Below the pieces are notes generated by a model. That model was not told the origin of the DNA. It ran no database searches and worked only from the letters and a program-made list of their open reading frames with translations. Made by a program: the position numbers and the translations under genes. Shown one piece after another: positions 20,243-29,702 of a stretch of 64,000 nucleotides of DNA (the first letter of the stretch is position 1; the number at the start of each line of letters is the position of its first letter). The DNA comes from Nostoc spongiaeforme FACHB-130 (GTDB lineage: Bacteria; Cyanobacteriota; Cyanobacteriia; Cyanobacteriales; Nostocaceae): contig NZ_JACJTB010000011.1 in the NCBI RefSeq assembly GCF_014698475.1, positions 79,648-143,647 of the forward strand, read 5' to 3'.

Positions 20243-21700
20243 ATGACTAAAGTTAATTCTTTGTTATGTTCCTTCGTAGCGTCTGCTGCACTTCTAGGAC
20301 AAACATTTTCTAGTGCATTAGCAGTTACTCCCATTAACATTACAGTTAGATCAGGAGCAAGACAAACATTTCAAGGATTAGGATTTAGCTCAACAGTTAA
20401 TGGTAGTAATGGATATGGAAAGCTCACACAATCACAAAAAAATACACTGCAAAAATTAGTGTGTAATGATGCCAAATTCAAGATTGTCAGGCTATGGTTC
20501 CAAGCTAATAAATACTCACCCCAACCGGGTATTGAAAATATGCCTGTGTTCGTAAATCCTTATGTTAAATCAGGATTTATTGCTGATGCCTTAGCCAATG
20601 GATGTACCACATTGCTGTTAGCACCTGATTTCCTCCCACCTTATATGAAGTCTGAGGATAGTACATATATAAAAGACGCTGAAATATTCAACTATGCTGC
20701 GCTTTTAGCCAACTTCATATATCGAATGAAGCAAGAATATGGAGTAAAAATTCACGCTACAGGCATATTAAACGAACCTAATGATAATCCCATCAAATTC
20801 AAAGATTCTCAATGGCCTGTGATGATTACAGCACTACGCCAAGAATTAGATAACCGTAATTTGAAAGATGTTAAAATAGTTACGCCAGAGTTGGCAAATG
20901 CTGATAGTATAGCTGTTCGCATCATCAAAGCTATCAAAAATAACCCCGAAGCTTGGAAAGCACTAGCGGCAATTTCCACCCATTCTTACAACATGGCCGC
21001 AGCACCCTGGATAAGCTCTCTACTTGAAGGAACAGATAAAGAATATTGGATGACAGAAGCGGGTACTAATGGCCCAGAAGAACTCGGAGATGCACTTAAA
21101 GCTGCGTCTGCGGCTTCTCGCTTCCTCAATGATATGAACAATCGGGTAACTCACTGGATTTGGTTTATTGGACATGCACCATCCCACACCGAAGATAACT
21201 CGACAAGGTTAATTCCTTACTCTATTAGCCCGTTTAAATATCAATTTTTCCAGAAATATCATTACTTCAAACAACTAACCCGTACCTTTGATACAGGAGC
21301 TGTATTCCGAAAAAGCTATAGTTCACTAGAAAAAGATATGACCTGGAGTTCTGGCAAAAAGCCTCGAATTACAGTAGCTAGTGCGAAAAACCCTGATGGT
21401 TCTTGGGGAATCGGAATCAGTAATTACACTTCTGACAAATTTTTCTATGCTCTTCCGGCTGGCTTGGGTTATCCCGAAGGTACATTGGTCAGCGATGCCC
21501 AATCTGGTCGTGCAGCAGAAACGTTTGCTGTCACAGTATTTATCGAAGAACTGGCCCAAGCTGGCGACATCAAGATGAAAATATATCGTTCCAACAGCAA
21601 TGTTAATAATGTCTATATAGGCTCTGCTTTGATGCGGAAAGGAACAGTGACTATTCCCAAAGTAGACAGTTTGGATCTCATCACTCTCCGCAGTCAGTGA
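20243..21700 (+). CDS. Exported GH30-like glycoside hydrolase
   Basis: A 485-residue secreted enzyme expected to cleave a beta-linked polysaccharide. The frame opens at TTG 20222, but the ATG at 20243 gives a standard signal peptide (MTKVNSLLCSFVASAALLG ... SSALA). The (beta/alpha)8 fold of clan GH-A is suggested by FQGLGFSST near the start, the acid/base Glu178 in GILNEPND and the nucleophile Glu272 in YWMTEAGTN; the layout with a C-terminal beta domain fits GH30 (xylanase/glucanase/glucosylceramidase group). The specificity cannot be read. It lies beside, and points toward, the large exopolysaccharide locus, so the locus product is a natural candidate substrate. Ends with a strong terminator. 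Confidence 0.8.
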   Translation: MTKVNSLLCSFVASAALLGQTFSSALAVTPINITVRSGARQTFQGLGFSSTVNGSNGYGKLTQSQKNTLQKLVCNDAKFKIVRLWFQANKYSPQPGIENMPVFVNPYVKSGFIADALANGCTTLLLAPDFLPPYMKSEDSTYIKDAEIFNYAALLANFIYRMKQEYGVKIHATGILNEPNDNPIKFKDSQWPVMITALRQELDNRNLKDVKIVTPELANADSIAVRIIKAIKNNPEAWKALAAISTHSYNMAAAPWISSLLEGTDKEYWMTEAGTNGPEELGDALKAASAASRFLNDMNNRVTHWIWFIGHAPSHTEDNSTRLIPYSISPFKYQFFQKYHYFKQLTRTFDTGAVFRKSYSSLEKDMTWSSGKKPRITVASAKNPDGSWGIGISNYTSDKFFYALPAGLGYPEGTLVSDAQSGRAAETFAVTVFIEELAQAGDIKMKIYRSNSNVNNVYIGSALMRKGTVTIPKVDSLDLITLRSQ

Positions 21701-21794
21701 ATGACACAATAGGATTTGTTATCCTCAACAACTAAGTCATTCAATCACTCATATGCTTTTCAGTAGTGAAATATCATTTAAATTATCAAATTTT

Positions 21795-21824
21795 TAGCTA
21801 GAGTAAATTCTAGCTATTTTTTTT
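21795..21824 (+). terminator. Terminator of the GH30-like gene
   Basis: TAGCTAGA (21795-21802) pairs perfectly with TCTAGCTA (21809-21816) around a 6-nt loop, followed by eight T residues. Confidence 0.8.
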
Positions 21825-21901
21825 CTAGAAATCCTAAATAAAATATAATTAATATACATATTCACATTCGTGGCAGCATAGCATATTAATGCTGAGATAG
21901 T

Positions 21902-23116
21902 ATGAACGCGACTTTATTAGAAAATAATCTGACTCATGAACTTGAACTATTAATTTGTTGTTCTGTTACTCATATCAACGAAAAAAACTTAATTAGAATC
22001 GAAAGCTTATTACAAAAGCCAATTAATTGGGAATATATCCTAGAAATAGCTGCTTACCACAAAGTTTTACCACTATTATTTATTAATCTAAGTAAATTTA
22101 ATTCTCAAGCTATTCCTCATAAAATCTTTAGCACGTTACAAAAATATTATTATCTTAATACACAGCATAGCCTATTAATGGCTAGTAAACTTGTCAATAT
22201 ATTAAATATTTTCACTGAACATAACATTCCTGTTATTCCCTTTAAAGGGCCAATTTTAGCTACCATAGCTTACGGTGATATATCGCGCCGATCTTTTGGA
22301 GATTTGGATCTGCTTGTGCATCGAGAAGATTTTATTAATACTAAACAAGTTTTAATCAATCAAGGATTTGAGCCATACGCAGATAGTAATGAACAAGAAG
22401 CCGCTTATCTTAAATCTCTCAATAGCCAAGACGAAGAAGCTTATTTACGTTCTCATTGGGAATTACATTTAATTAATCAAAAAGAGCAAGTTACCTTAGA
22501 TGTTCACCAAGGAGTTTTATCTAAAAAATTCTCCCTACCGTACAGTTCAGAGTGGATATGGAATGACACAATAACAATAAATTTTGCTGGTAAACAAATA
22601 CTCAGCTTTTCTGCGGAAAACCTGATCATTATTCTCTGTTCCCAAGGAAGTAAGGACTGTTGGTTATTCTTAAATAGAATTTGTGACTTAGCTGAAGTAT
22701 TACGTACTTATACTGATGTGAATTGGGAAAAAACTTGGCAGTTGGGTATTGAGTTAAAAATGACAAGAATGCTGCTGTTAGGACTTTCCCTTGCTCATCA
22801 TATCTTAGATACTCCACTCCCAGAAATGATTTTACAAAAAATAGAAAGTAACACATCAGTCAAGCATCTCACTTCTGAAATTATTATCCAACTAACTCGC
22901 CCTGTTGCTGATGTTGCCACACAAAGTCAATTAAAATCTGCACTTTTTCATCTAAAATTGATAGAACAACCTTGGGATAAAATATTGTATTGCTATGAAC
23001 ATCTAATTGTCCCCACGATCGCAGACAAAAGTTTTGTGTCTTTACCTAAATATTTATCATTTTTTTACTATTTTATTCGACCATTCAGGATGATTTTTAA
23101 TATGAATAAAAAATAA
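21902..23116 (+). CDS. Nucleotidyltransferase-fold protein (PF14907-type)
   Basis: A 404-residue cytoplasmic protein of the uncharacterised nucleotidyltransferase family found in polysaccharide and peptide natural-product loci. The core motif is seen near residues 110-145: IPVIPFKGP, then GDISRRSFGDLDLLVHRED, where the DLD pair would bind metal. The rest is largely helical. The biochemical role is unknown; it may modify a sugar or act in regulation of the locus. The stop lies only 17 bases from the convergent end of the exopolysaccharide operon, and no terminator is visible between them. Confidence 0.75.
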   Translation: MNATLLENNLTHELELLICCSVTHINEKNLIRIESLLQKPINWEYILEIAAYHKVLPLLFINLSKFNSQAIPHKIFSTLQKYYYLNTQHSLLMASKLVNILNIFTEHNIPVIPFKGPILATIAYGDISRRSFGDLDLLVHREDFINTKQVLINQGFEPYADSNEQEAAYLKSLNSQDEEAYLRSHWELHLINQKEQVTLDVHQGVLSKKFSLPYSSEWIWNDTITINFAGKQILSFSAENLIIILCSQGSKDCWLFLNRICDLAEVLRTYTDVNWEKTWQLGIELKMTRMLLLGLSLAHHILDTPLPEMILQKIESNTSVKHLTSEIIIQLTRPVADVATQSQLKSALFHLKLIEQPWDKILYCYEHLIVPTIADKSFVSLPKYLSFFYYFIRPFRMIFNMNKK

Positions 23117-23133
23117 ATAATTTTCAAAGTCAC

Positions 23134-24315
23134 TTATATTTTAATAAAGTTATGATAAATAGACATTAATTGCTGATAGTTCGCTTCTGAAGAGTATTTG
23201 TATTCACAAATTAACCTAGCATTATTGCCATAATTTATCATTAATTCAGAATGGTTAATAGCCCATTTTATTTTAGCTGCTAAATCTTCTGAATTCCCAG
23301 CTTCAAAGTATAATCCGCTCACATGATCTTGAACAATTTCAGCCATACTCCCTAACTGAGAAGCGATCACAGGTAAACTAGCTGCAAACGCTTCAATTAT
23401 AGTTAGTGGAAAACCTTCATACCAAATTGAAGGAAAAACTAAAAATTTAGCTTTCTGCATTAATTCCATCACTACTAATTTATCTTGATGTCCCAAAAAT
23501 TCAACTATATTTGCATAGCCTGCTGTTTGAACTTTTTTCTGCAAAACTTGACGCAGTGGGCCATCACCGACAATTTTTAATGGTGTAGATATATGATTTT
23601 TGATATAAGCATCAATCAGAACAGAAACTCCTTTTTCTTCTGATAGTCTGCCAACAAATAGTAAGTAATTATCGCGTTGAATATTTGACTCTAAACTATT
23701 TGACTGAAAAACGAAATTTGGTTTAATATAAATTTTTTCTGCTGGAAGTCCAGCTTGAATCATTTTTTCTTTTTGAAATTGAGTCAAAACAATATAAGCA
23801 TTTACTTTTTTATGCCAAGTACCTGTTAATCTATGCCATGTAGTCATTGCTGCAACCACAGAACTTTGAAGATGAGAGTTACGATAACAGCCATGTATCA
23901 CACTAGACCAAGGTATTAATCTACCAATACAATCTTCACAGATTTTTCCCTCTCGAAATGGCATTGCTTTAGGACAAGCTAGGCGATAATTATGCAGTGT
24001 TTGAATGACAGGTACTCCAGCAGCATAGCAAGCATCATATACAGCAGGTGATAGTAACGGAAAAAAATTATGTACATGAACTATATCAGGAGAAAAACGT
24101 ATTATCTCTGCTTGAACTAATTGTTTAGATGGAAGCGAATATATTGCGCCTCCTGCTGCTGCTAATGTATCCCAAACATTTACTATATTCAGGTTGTTTT
24201 CTTCCAGTAGAATCACATCATGTCCATTAGCCTCTAATAAACTTTTTTCAATCTGAACTACTTTATCTTCACCACCGGTTAATCGATAGCGATTGTGTAA
24301 GATTAACAGCTTCAT
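23134..24315 (-). CDS. GT4-family glycosyltransferase
   Basis: Cytoplasmic GT-B enzyme that transfers a sugar from a nucleotide donor to the growing lipid-linked repeat unit. 393 residues, typical for GT4. The N-terminal acceptor domain has LTGGEDKVV and VHVHNFFPLLSPAVYDA; the C-terminal donor domain has FVGRLSEEKGVSVLIDA and the E-x7-E signature in IIEAFAASLPVIASQLGSMAEI. A CxxC pair in GKICEDCIGRLIPW is a shared feature of this subgroup. Last gene of the minus-strand polysaccharide locus. It is a paralogue of the gene at 27173-28351, with the same motifs. Sugar specificity unknown. Confidence 0.88.
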   Translation of the reverse strand: MKLLILHNRYRLTGGEDKVVQIEKSLLEANGHDVILLEENNLNIVNVWDTLAAAGGAIYSLPSKQLVQAEIIRFSPDIVHVHNFFPLLSPAVYDACYAAGVPVIQTLHNYRLACPKAMPFREGKICEDCIGRLIPWSSVIHGCYRNSHLQSSVVAAMTTWHRLTGTWHKKVNAYIVLTQFQKEKMIQAGLPAEKIYIKPNFVFQSNSLESNIQRDNYLLFVGRLSEEKGVSVLIDAYIKNHISTPLKIVGDGPLRQVLQKKVQTAGYANIVEFLGHQDKLVVMELMQKAKFLVFPSIWYEGFPLTIIEAFAASLPVIASQLGSMAEIVQDHVSGLYFEAGNSEDLAAKIKWAINHSELMINYGNNARLICEYKYSSEANYQQLMSIYHNFIKI

Positions 24316-24449
24316 GCTTTTTTATGAACTGGCGGATACGAACTAATACTATTAAGTTAAAGAGTCAGAGTTTTGGGGACGAAGTATACACTAGTAAATA
24401 TCTATTTGAACTTTATTTTTGTATGAGTATTCTATAAAACAAGCAGACG

Positions 24450-25703
24450 TTAGGAAAAACTAGCAAATTTTTCCTGTACACAAATTTCTCTATAAAATTG
24501 AGCAAAAAATAATCCTTTAAATTCCCAACTAAACACATCTCTAACTCTCCTTTGGCCAGCCTCGCCCATCTTTGATCTCAATTTTGCATCTGTAACCAAA
24601 CACATCATTGCTTGAGCAATGTCTTTGACAGCTTGTTCTGGTGTATTTGCTGGAATTTTAAAACCAGTTGCTTCAGTGACCTGAACGGCTGGCCCTCCTA
24701 AATTTAAGCAAATTACTGGTAAACCTAGCGACATCGCTTCTAAACAGACTAATCCCCCAGAGTCATGCAAACTTGGGTGAACTAGTACATGAGAGTCTTT
24801 TATTTTACTTAAGGTTTGCTCACGAGACAAACTACCCCAAAATTTGACTCGTTTTTCAATACCTAGTTCTTGGGTGAGCTTTTCCAAGTTTTTTCGCTCA
24901 GATCCTTCGCCAACAACCCAATACTCAGAATTAGATATATTTGCTTTGGCAAATGCTAATAATCCTAAATGAAATCCTTTCCAATGCAATAATCTACCCA
25001 CGCTGATAAACTTGACAATAGATTGATGGAATGAAGATATTTCTGGATAATTAACTAATTCTTCTTGAGATATACCAAGCTGAGAATATACTTGAACATT
25101 TTTTGCCCCTAAACATCGTAACTTTTTAGCTGTATCTTCAGTTGTAGCCCAAGCTAAAACACTTCGTCGTGCTGTTAAGCGGACAAAAGGATCATACTCT
25201 CCTATTAAGCAAGCTGTGTTTCTCAAAAACTCATATATTTTGCTTTGAAAATTTAAACTTGACCAAAAATCTTTGGGAGTTAATTCTCCTCCACCCACAG
25301 GCCCCCAGATAAAAGGAATTGGTAACAAACAAAGAAAAGACGGACTATTATATTTGACGTAAGTGACATGATGCACAATATCAAAGCAGATTTTCTGATG
25401 GAGCTTTCTGCTAACCAAGTAAGCTGTAATTTGCCATAAATAGTAGTGAAGATAGACCCACTTTTGGGTTAATTTTCCTTTCTGGCTCCAATCTATCTTC
25501 AAACCAAAAGGATCTAAATAAATAAATTGGAGATTAGATGGTGGCTTGCGTGCTAATTCTGCTTCAATAGCAAAGCGGTGACAGTTAGAAGTTAAAACCC
25601 AAACTTGATGATATTTGCTCATTTGTTGAGCAAAATTCCAACCTACACCTGGTTCAGAACCTTGGCCTGGTTCACAAGCGTATGCAGAAATCAGAATTTT
25701 CAT
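24450..25703 (-). CDS. GT4-family glycosyltransferase
   Basis: 417-residue GT-B enzyme of the polysaccharide locus. Begins MKILISAYACEPGQGSEPGVGWNFA, a Gly-rich loop typical of a GT4 subgroup, and has the donor-site motifs FISVGRLLHWKGFHLGL and CLEAMSLGLPVICLNLGGPAVQV. It is close in motif and length to the gene at 28406-29671, with which it forms one half of a duplicated two-gene module on either side of the polymerase. 23 bases separate it from the polymerase gene, so they are co-transcribed. Specificity unknown. Confidence 0.88.
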   Translation of the reverse strand: MKILISAYACEPGQGSEPGVGWNFAQQMSKYHQVWVLTSNCHRFAIEAELARKPPSNLQFIYLDPFGLKIDWSQKGKLTQKWVYLHYYLWQITAYLVSRKLHQKICFDIVHHVTYVKYNSPSFLCLLPIPFIWGPVGGGELTPKDFWSSLNFQSKIYEFLRNTACLIGEYDPFVRLTARRSVLAWATTEDTAKKLRCLGAKNVQVYSQLGISQEELVNYPEISSFHQSIVKFISVGRLLHWKGFHLGLLAFAKANISNSEYWVVGEGSERKNLEKLTQELGIEKRVKFWGSLSREQTLSKIKDSHVLVHPSLHDSGGLVCLEAMSLGLPVICLNLGGPAVQVTEATGFKIPANTPEQAVKDIAQAMMCLVTDAKLRSKMGEAGQRRVRDVFSWEFKGLFFAQFYREICVQEKFASFS

Positions 25704-25726
25704 AATTATTAGTTTGTATAGAATAT

Positions 25727-27031
25727 TTATTCAGATTCTGCATCAAAAATTTGGGGATAACGTTTGTAAATTTGTATTCCAGCTAAACCGATACCATACA
25801 TTGTCCATAACCAAATACCACCTGTGGGGCCTTCAATGATTACTTCAAATGATGTAACAGTCATACTGGCTACCCAATAAGTAAGTAAAGTTAAAAAGAT
25901 ACCAGACCATTTTGTCTGTCCTTTTTTTCTGCACTGTAAATATTTTGATAATATACTTGCAGCCCAACCTAATTGAATTATTAGCCAAAGAACAAAACCA
26001 GGAACGCCAGTACGAGAAAGCACTGTAATATGACCATTATGTGGACTACGTACAGCACCATTACCTAAAGGATCAAAACCCGTACCAGCTCCCAAGTTAA
26101 AACCAAATCCTCGACCAGTCCAAAAATAATCTGACAAAGTACTTTTGATGAGATAAGTCCACCATTCTAATCGATACTCTTTTGAACCTTGTCTTTCATT
26201 ATTATCAACGAAAATGCTTAATACTTTATCAAGTAATGGTTCAAAAATACCTGGATTGACAATGAAAGCTAGTAAAATAATCAAAATTATAATAGTCACT
26301 ATGCGCCAAATTTTACTACTTTTATAATTAGCGATTCCAAGCACAAAAAAAGCATTCAAAAAAGCTAGTGTTCCTGAACGATTAGAATTTAGAGCTACTA
26401 CACCTAAGTTGACAAAAAACATTAAAGTAAATAATAATGGTTGAAAATCTAGTAAACTAGATCCAACAAAAAAAGCAGTAATCCCCGATAAATGAGTCAT
26501 TGTATCTGCTGGTTTAAGGGATATAATTCTAGCCCCAGCACCAGGTAAACTAGGTAATGGTATTGTTTTAGATATCAACCAGAGAAATGGTACAAGAATA
26601 ATAAAAATTCTACAAAATCGCTCATACTGAGTAAGCATAAACAAAAATCTCTGAGGCTTACTAATTAGTAAAGTGGCAACTATCAGGGCAAAAAATATGT
26701 AGTACCATAATGCTGCATCACGTACTGCATCTAAGCCATATATGGAAAAGTACGGAATGGTATTAAGGCAACACCACACCATAAATATGATTAAAAACCA
26801 AGCTTGGGGAAGTTTGAGCAGTTTTGGAATTGATTTGTTGATGCTTAAAGCAAACAATCCAAAAATAAGCGTAACTTCCCCGATATAAGCAGGAGGTACA
26901 CCGAAGTAAGAAAATCCTCGCCCACACAGAGCATATCCCAACAGCACCCAACTATACCAGTTGAGGAATTTATCGGCTATGGAAGATTTTTCTGTCTCAT
27001 TTTTAAGATAAACACTTGTTTTATCGAGCAT
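25727..27031 (-). CDS. O-antigen ligase / Wzy-like polymerase
   Basis: Polytopic inner-membrane protein of 434 residues with about ten to twelve hydrophobic helices, in the O-antigen ligase/polymerase (Wzy/WaaL) superfamily. A large periplasmic loop before the last helices has the family's Arg- and His-containing segment (WTGRGFGFNLGAGTGF ... VRSPHNGHITVLSRTGVPGF). It would join repeat units delivered by the flippase at 37988-39469. Polymerase and ligase cannot be told apart from sequence alone, but its place within a Wzx-containing locus favours polymerase. Flanked by two copies of a GT4 pair. Confidence 0.82.
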   Translation of the reverse strand: MLDKTSVYLKNETEKSSIADKFLNWYSWVLLGYALCGRGFSYFGVPPAYIGEVTLIFGLFALSINKSIPKLLKLPQAWFLIIFMVWCCLNTIPYFSIYGLDAVRDAALWYYIFFALIVATLLISKPQRFLFMLTQYERFCRIFIILVPFLWLISKTIPLPSLPGAGARIISLKPADTMTHLSGITAFFVGSSLLDFQPLLFTLMFFVNLGVVALNSNRSGTLAFLNAFFVLGIANYKSSKIWRIVTIIILIILLAFIVNPGIFEPLLDKVLSIFVDNNERQGSKEYRLEWWTYLIKSTLSDYFWTGRGFGFNLGAGTGFDPLGNGAVRSPHNGHITVLSRTGVPGFVLWLIIQLGWAASILSKYLQCRKKGQTKWSGIFLTLLTYWVASMTVTSFEVIIEGPTGGIWLWTMYGIGLAGIQIYKRYPQIFDAESE

Positions 27032-27172
27032 AAGCTAATTGATATATTATTAGTTTGTCTTAGAAATTAAAAGTATTCAAATATAAATTTGAAGGAAAAT
27101 TTATTGTTAAAAGCAATGTAGATATTTTTATATAGAATGAAAATAAGGGTAACTTTTTTATAAATGAATTAA

Positions 27173-28351
27173 TCAAATTTTTAATAAGCTACGATGAGTA
27201 GCTAATTCATAAATTGCCATCATTCGGTTATAGTTCTGTTGCGCTGTATATTTAGATTCAAATTCATGTCTAGCTTCTTGACGCATTTGAGCTAGTTTTT
27301 CTTGATTTGTAACTGCCCACTGCACCTTAGTTGCTAAATCTTCGGGGTTTCCTGGTGAGAACAGCAATCCAGTACGGCCAGAGTCTACCAATTCTGCGAT
27401 CGCTCCAATATTAGCAGCAATTACTGGCGTACCTTTCGCAAAAGCCTCAACCGCGACTCGACCAAAAGTTTCATACCACTTGGAAGGAAACACTAAAAAC
27501 ATAGCTTCTCCCATCAATTTATGTACTTCAGACATTGGTCTACGTCCGAGCCATTCTACGTTGGGTAATCTTTTGACTAATTCCACCACTTTCTCTGCCA
27601 GAGGCCCTTCCCCTATAATCTTTAAAGGAACTTTCCCTTCTAAATAGTTCCAAGCCGCTAGTAAAGTATCTAATCCTTTTTCGGAAGATAATCTGCCCAC
27701 AAAAAGCGCATAACCACCAGAACCATCTCCCACACCAGGATCAGGATGCACAAAGTTAGGCTTAACGACAATTTTTTCGGACGGGAAACCTCCGGTAATA
27801 AATTTTTGTCGAGCAAACTCAGTTAAAGCAATGTACACATCTACCATTTCCAGCCAAGTATTCATAGCGCGATGAGCTGTTAACATAGTTGCTACTGCGA
27901 TCGTTGCTGGGCGGTTGTCCCGATAGCAACCATACCAAACGCCAGGATAGGGAATAAACTTCCCCATACAATCTTCGCAGACGATGCCATCCCGAAAAAA
28001 TAAGCCATTGGGACACAATAGGCGATAATTACGCAAAGTTTGCACAACAGGTACTCCTTCTGACTTAGCCGCATAGTGAACAGAAGGAGAAATTAAGGGG
28101 AAAAAATTTTGAATATGAACAATGTCACATTTTGAATGCTGAAGTTTTTGTTTGACTATGTTGTAAGATTCTTGAGACCAAATAGAGCGCAACGCCATCG
28201 GTACCGCACCAATAGATCCCACTCGGTCATTATGTTCTTGATAAACATCAACTTCATGACCCATTTCCCGTAAGAGTTTTTCTTCAGCCTCACGAGATTC
28301 ATCTTCGCCGCCACGAATTTGATAATTGTTATGAATGCTTAGAATGTGCAT
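27173..28351 (-). CDS. GT4-family glycosyltransferase
   Basis: 392-residue GT-B enzyme. The N-terminal domain carries IRGGEDESREAEEKLL and DIVHIQNFFPLISPSVHYAA; the donor domain FVGRLSSEKGLDTLLAA and AVEAFAKGTPVIAANIGAIAEL. The CxxC pair in DGIVCEDCMGKFIPYPGVWYG is shared with the paralogue at 23134-24315, and both are followed in the same order by the other member of the GT4 pair. 141 bases from the polymerase gene. Specificity unknown. Confidence 0.88.
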   Translation of the reverse strand: MHILSIHNNYQIRGGEDESREAEEKLLREMGHEVDVYQEHNDRVGSIGAVPMALRSIWSQESYNIVKQKLQHSKCDIVHIQNFFPLISPSVHYAAKSEGVPVVQTLRNYRLLCPNGLFFRDGIVCEDCMGKFIPYPGVWYGCYRDNRPATIAVATMLTAHRAMNTWLEMVDVYIALTEFARQKFITGGFPSEKIVVKPNFVHPDPGVGDGSGGYALFVGRLSSEKGLDTLLAAWNYLEGKVPLKIIGEGPLAEKVVELVKRLPNVEWLGRRPMSEVHKLMGEAMFLVFPSKWYETFGRVAVEAFAKGTPVIAANIGAIAELVDSGRTGLLFSPGNPEDLATKVQWAVTNQEKLAQMRQEARHEFESKYTAQQNYNRMMAIYELATHRSLLKI

Positions 28352-28405
28352 TGAGGAAATTTTGAATGGGATAATGATTAATTAAATAACCTGAGCGTTA
28401 TTTTC

Positions 28406-29671
28406 TTAGGTCTGAATTACACTTTGTGATAATAGAGACTGTTGGCAAGTCAAAATATCTTCATAAAGTGCCACTAAAGAATTTGCTTTAATTTCCCAGT
28501 TGTATAACTCACTCACCCGCTTTTGACCGGCTTGTCCCATCTTGGCTCTGAGTTCTGGATCTTTAGCTAGACAAATTATTGCCTCTGCCATACCTTTAAC
28601 CGCATCATCAGGATTATTACCAGAAATTTTAAAACCAGTTTGCTCCGTAATCTGAAAAGCTGGCCCTCCTAAATTCAAACATATTACAGGTCTACTGGCT
28701 GCCATTGCTTCTATGCAAACCGTAGGTGAAAAATCATGCAAACTAGGATGAATTAAAGCACAAGATTCTCCCAATATACGTAGTGCTTCTTCACGAGGCC
28801 GACTTCCTAAAAATTTGACCTTTTCAGCAATTCCTAGTTGTTTAGCTAAAGCTTCTAATCTTTGACGTTCCGGGCCTTCGCCAATAATCCAGTATTCCCC
28901 ATTTTCTAAGTTAGCTGTTGCAAAGGCACGTAAACCAAGATGAAATCCTTTCCAATGCAGTAAACGTCCCATACTGATAAATCTTATAGGAGCTTGGAAT
29001 TGCGAAACATTATATTGCTCGAATTGAGCTATATCTTGCTGATTAACACCTGTTTGTCCCAATATCTTCTCAATACGTTTTACACCTAATGCACTTACAC
29101 AATCGGCTGTTTCTGATGTGCAAACTATTGCTACAGCACTTCTTTTAGCAGTCATTTTCACAAAAGGGTCGCGTTCACCTATCCAACGGCTGACTTCCCG
29201 CAAACTTTCGTAAGCTTTGCCACTCCAATGAAAATCACGCCAGAATTTCTTGGGTGCTACTTCACCGCCTCCCAATGGCCCCCAAACAAACGGTATAGGC
29301 AGTAATGATAAAAAGCTAGGAAAACAATATCGACCGTAGGTAACATGATGTACCAAATTAAAATTAATTTGCTGATGTAGTTTTCTGGCTTGGAAATATG
29401 CACCTATTTGCCAAAAATAGTAGTGAAAATACAGGGCTGTTTGTCCTCGGTTCCACCATCTAGCCCAAGCAGGTAAGTCATGATACACAAACTTTAACCC
29501 TGGAACTGGCATTCTTGATAGTTCAGCTTCAATGCTGGGTTGATTATCTTGACGTGTAATTACCCATACAGCCTCACATTTGTGAGCTAGTTCTTGAACC
29601 ATATTCCAACCAACTCCTGGTTCAGACCCCATCTTTGGTCTACAAGCATAGGCAGAAACTAAAATTTTCAT
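28406..29671 (-). CDS. GT4-family glycosyltransferase
   Basis: A 421-residue GT-B enzyme (424 if started at 29680). The ATG at 29671 is preferred because it aligns the N-terminus MKILVSAYACRPKMGSEPGV with the paralogue at 24450-25703. Donor-site motifs are FISMGRLLHWKGFHLGLRAF and CIEAMAASRPVICLNLGGPA. 54 bases before the next gene of the locus. Part of a duplicated two-gene module around the polymerase. Sugar specificity unknown. Confidence 0.87.
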   Translation of the reverse strand: MKILVSAYACRPKMGSEPGVGWNMVQELAHKCEAVWVITRQDNQPSIEAELSRMPVPGLKFVYHDLPAWARWWNRGQTALYFHYYFWQIGAYFQARKLHQQINFNLVHHVTYGRYCFPSFLSLLPIPFVWGPLGGGEVAPKKFWRDFHWSGKAYESLREVSRWIGERDPFVKMTAKRSAVAIVCTSETADCVSALGVKRIEKILGQTGVNQQDIAQFEQYNVSQFQAPIRFISMGRLLHWKGFHLGLRAFATANLENGEYWIIGEGPERQRLEALAKQLGIAEKVKFLGSRPREEALRILGESCALIHPSLHDFSPTVCIEAMAASRPVICLNLGGPAFQITEQTGFKISGNNPDDAVKGMAEAIICLAKDPELRAKMGQAGQKRVSELYNWEIKANSLVALYEDILTCQQSLLSQSVIQT

Positions 29672-29702
29672 ATTTTTCATTTCTTAAAATATTTATGCAG
29701 GC

